Shown here: positions 61,369 through 64,000 of the stretch, piece by piece | Position numbering within the stretch: position 1 is the first letter of the stretch | Layout of the letters: every line of letters starts with the position of its first letter | Assembly (NCBI GenBank): GCA_026724425.1 | Contig: JAIUCV010000349.1 | Location: forward strand, 62,001 to 126,000 | DNA length: 64,000 nucleotides | Direction of reading: 5' to 3' | From: Erythrophleum ivorense | Lineage: Eukaryota > Streptophyta > Magnoliopsida > Fabales > Fabaceae | Translations under genes and position numbers: made by a program | The notes under the pieces: model-generated | What the model was told of the DNA's origin: nothing | Database searches by the model: none | Seen by the model: the letters and a program-made list of their open reading frames with translations, nothing else

Positions 61369-61664
61369 ACATGATTTTCCCTTATTTTAAGACATGTTTT
61401 GTTGAGAATTGTTATAATTTGTTTTAGAATGATTATCGTTTAATTAAGAATCATTTTAATATATGTTACTGTTTTATTGAATGTTATTGTGCTTATATAT
61501 TTTATTAGATAGAGAGAAATACTTAAGCAAAAATAAATTTTTATTATTCAATAATAATATTATTTTTAATTAATTCTATTTTATTATGCTTTTCTTGTAT
61601 ATTATTGGATAGGTAGCACATTAATATTAAGATTAAATTTTAAAAAAATAAAAAATAAAAAATT

Positions 61665-61933
61665 ATATCAATGACAAAATATTCCTTCACTGATTCGTCG
61701 CTAATCAAGAATATACTATTCTTAAAATTAGTGACGAAATTCTTCTTTGTGACGGAAAATTCCGTCCCTAATTAGCGACAAAATTTTAAAATCCATCACA
61801 AATGAATTAGCGACAGCGAAATTAACGACGAAAAAATTCCATTGCCAATTCCGTCTCTAATTCATTTAGCGACGGAATTATCCAAATTTAGCGACAGAAA
61901 ATTCCGTCGCTAATTTCTGTTTTTCTTATAGTG
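61665..61933. repeat. Inner CACTA right subterminal repeats and terminus
   Basis: Multiple TTAGCGACGGAAT-type words in both directions lead into the terminal CTTATAGTG. They mirror the left end. Confidence 0.82.
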
Positions 61934-62515
61934 AGTGTATTCTAAATTTGCAATGGATCAACGACAAAATTTTTTGTCACAAATTAGTGACAAATCAGCG
62001 GCAGAATATTTTATCACCAATGAGCGATAGATCAGTGACAAAATGTTCCATTAATAATTAGCGATAGATCAGTGACAGAATGTTATGTTAGTATTCAACG
62101 ACAAATCAACGACAAAATTTTTCATCACTAATTAGTGAGAAATCAATGATGGATATTCCATCACTAATTAGCGACAAAGTTTTTCGTCAGTAATCAATGG
62201 CAGAATATTCTGTCACTAATTATTAACAAAAAATTCCATCACTTATTAGCAATGAAATATTTTATGATTGATCCATCACAAATTAATGATGGATTAGAGA
62301 CAGAAATTCGTTGTTAATTTAATTTTTTTTCATTGTATTATGTTTTTTTAATATAGCTTCAATATTACTTTTGCTACTTATCCAATAAAATAAAATAGCA
62401 CAACAATATTCAATAAAAAAAAGTAATAGATAGATTAAAATGATCCTCAGTTACATGTTTATAAAATAGATCATTACAATCCTTAACTTAAAATAATATT
62501 AAAAAAATCATATTT

Positions 62516-62970
62516 ATAGAGGAGAACAATCATCAGAGCCCGTGTTCTCACTTGCTGATTCTTTTGATACAGAATCTGATGGGCCATGAGATAAACGTGA
62601 TTCAAGTTTTTGCAATCTATTAAGTGTTTACTGATATTAGTTTAGCATAGACAAGATTTGTTAATTTTGCTCTCTAAGCTCTTGGTTCTTTTGTCTCGAA
62701 GGTGTTGTCGCTGTGGTAATCCTCCTATATAATTCCTCTTCAAAATTTGAATGGAGTCCTGAGTTATGAATGGAAGAAGAGGTCCTGCAAGAACAAATAG
62801 CCTTAACATCATGAGCTCAGATCCTACCCCAAAGATGCGACCCTTCTTATTCTTACCACTTACCGCCTCTAAATATAAGGCAACTTCATCGTCATCATCT
62901 ACATCATTTGATGCTCTGCCTATTTAGTCCTGAATAGAAGTTCTGGCATTATTAAGCATTAAATAATCAG
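62516..62970 (-). pseudogene. Last exon of the second CACTA gene, outer copy
   Basis: On the minus strand this is similar to 60904-61368: the KNKKGRIFGVGSE-like start, RTSSSIHNSGLHSNFEEELY-like middle and Gln-rich coiled coil are present. A TAA lies in the coiled-coil part (AAATTAACAAATC on the gene strand) and further frame damage is visible upstream. It matches the inner gene closely enough to show that the two elements are one family. Confidence 0.82.
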
Positions 62971-63279
62971 CTTGTTAAAAGAAGCAAAGAAAGACAATTT
63001 TAAAATAAAGAAAATAGTAACAATTCATCCAAGAGTAAAAGTATGCACATGTTTAATCATATTTTATGTTATATAGTATTAACATAAAGTGTGATCATAT
63101 AATAAAGACTAAATATCTTAAAATTACAAATATATTCAACTATCACAATCAAAAGTATCAAATATTGAAATTACACAATTAGGTGTAAGAAAAGAATATG
63201 CAATGATGTTAATAGCCACAAAGTAATAAAATAAGTAGAAGACACTAAATAAGAGATTAAACAATTCCAGTGACGAAAT

Positions 63280-63985
63280 AGAAAAAAATAAAGACTAACA
63301 CTATAACTAGTTGGGCCTTCGGCCACCAACACAAGTTCAATGACAATCAAAACCAAAAATCAAAACTCACATTATAGCTAGTCAGGCCTCCAATTATCGA
63401 CACAAGTCCAATGACAATCAAAACAAAAAATAAAGATTCATACTACAACTAGTCAGGTCTCTTACCATTAGCAGGCCTCCAACTATCAACACAAGCCCAA
63501 TAACAATCGAAACAAAAAATAAAGATTCATACTACAACTAGTCAGGTCTCTTACCGTTAGCACAAGTCCAGTAACAATCAAAATAAAAATAAAGACTCAC
63601 ATTACAACTAGTCAAGTCTCTGGTCATCAACACAAGTTTAGTGACAATCAAAACAAAAATAAAGAGTTACACTACCACTATTCAGGCCTCTAGTTGTCTA
63701 CACAAGTTTAGTGACAATTAAAACCAAAAATAAAGAATCACACTACAACTATTCAGGCCTCTAGCTGTCAGCATAAGTCTAGTTACAATCAAAACCGAAA
63801 ATAAAGATTCACACTATATCTAATCAGGCCTTCAATCGTTAGTACAAGTTTAATTATAATCAAAATAAAAAATCAAGACTCACACTATAGCTAGACACAT
63901 CTCTGACCGTCAGCACAAGTTCAATGGCAATCAAAACTAAAAATAAAGATACACAAGTCCATTGACAATTGGGCCTATTGGCCCT
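63280..63985. repeat. 71-bp minisatellite, outer copy (reverse)
   Basis: About ten diverged units of the same minisatellite as 59968-60618 in reverse orientation, for example ACTAGTCAGG(C/T)CTC followed by ACACAAGTCCA(A/G)T and GACAATCAAAAC. It lies in the equivalent intron of the outer element's gene. Confidence 0.88.
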
Positions 63986-64000
63986 CACTTTTCGCTTCCA

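Larger units (their letters stand above)
42347..61933 (+). mobile_element. Inner CACTA (En/Spm) element, complete, 19,587 bp
   Basis: It starts CACTACAAAAAAACAG and ends CTGTTTTTCTTATAGTG, inverted termini of the CACTA class. It is flanked by exact AGT on both sides (42344-42346 and 61934-61936), the expected 3-bp duplication. Both ends have dense subterminal GCGACGGAAT-type repeats. The cargo is a TNP2-type transposase gene and a second Ptta-type gene in the right 7 kb. About 12 kb of mostly non-coding AT-rich sequence fills the left, including a nested hAT MITE. Both genes contain stops, so the element is complete in structure but not self-mobile as read. Confidence 0.93.
61937..64000 (-). 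mobile_element. Outer CACTA element, continuation (runs off the window)
   Basis: Directly after the AGT duplication the sequence returns to subterminal repeats (GTGACAAAT, CCATCACTAATTAGCGAC) up to about 62335. An AT-rich spacer, a reversed copy of the second CACTA gene and its minisatellite intron follow. Order and direction are the mirror image of the inner element's 3' end, so this is the body of the minus-strand element begun at 42196. Subterminal words here are more diverged than in the inner element, suggesting an older insertion. Confidence 0.85.

Noticed and set aside
1..64000. CRISPR arrays, bacterial operons or ribosomal/transfer RNA genes
   Set aside because: No regularly spaced identical repeats with unique spacers, no rRNA-like sequence and no tRNA cloverleaf were noticed; the window is plant nuclear DNA. 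A dedicated tRNA scan was not possible here.

Overview
The window looks like nuclear DNA of a flowering plant, almost certainly a eudicot. It is strongly AT-rich, genes have short exons with GT-AG introns, and it carries cysteine-rich receptor-like kinase (CRK) genes, Ty1/copia retrotransposons and CACTA, hAT and Mutator-type DNA transposons. The species cannot be named from the sequence alone.

The left 42 kb is a decayed CRK cluster holding four loci. Locus A (2433-9417, minus) is a full-length pseudogene. Locus B (10299-15524, minus) is the only intact gene: seven exons with matching splice phases join into a 664-residue receptor kinase. Locus D (about 24029-34217, plus) is a pseudogene of a different CRK subtype, broken by a hAT element in its ectodomain exon and a copia element in an intron. 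Locus C (38068-40274, minus) is a dead copy closely related to A that has lost the two exons encoding the ATP-binding part of the kinase. A and C share two disabled codon positions, so the A/C block (about 440-7930 and 35865-42190) was probably copied after the gene had already died.

The cluster is loaded with mobile DNA. A minus-strand copia element with both LTRs sits at 15960-20601 and a plus-strand copia element at 27103-about 32966. An LTR plus partial gag lies at 34314-about 35010. A hAT element with an 8-bp target duplication (24243-25717) has carried off part of a host RME-8/GRV2-type DnaJ gene, intron included. Three Mutator-like MITEs with 9-10 bp target duplications, or near-duplications, lie at 14346-14619, 37535-37700 and 40455-40754. 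A possible gene-fragment-carrying inverted-repeat element sits in an intron of locus A.

The right 22 kb is one nested structure. A CACTA element lying in minus orientation starts at 42196, and its body resumes at 61937 and runs off the end of the window. It is split by a second CACTA element of the same family in plus orientation (42347-61933, 19,587 bp) with an exact AGT target duplication. The inner element carries a TNP2-type transposase gene (54922-58609) and a Ptta/En-Spm-type second gene (58813-61368). Both genes keep their exon structure but carry premature stops. A 71-bp minisatellite fills the last intron of the second gene in both the inner and the outer copy. A GC-rich-ended hAT MITE (51277-52110, TSD ATCATTAT) is nested inside the inner CACTA.

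Only locus B looks able to make a working protein. The rest records duplication, decay and repeated transposon invasion of a CRK cluster.
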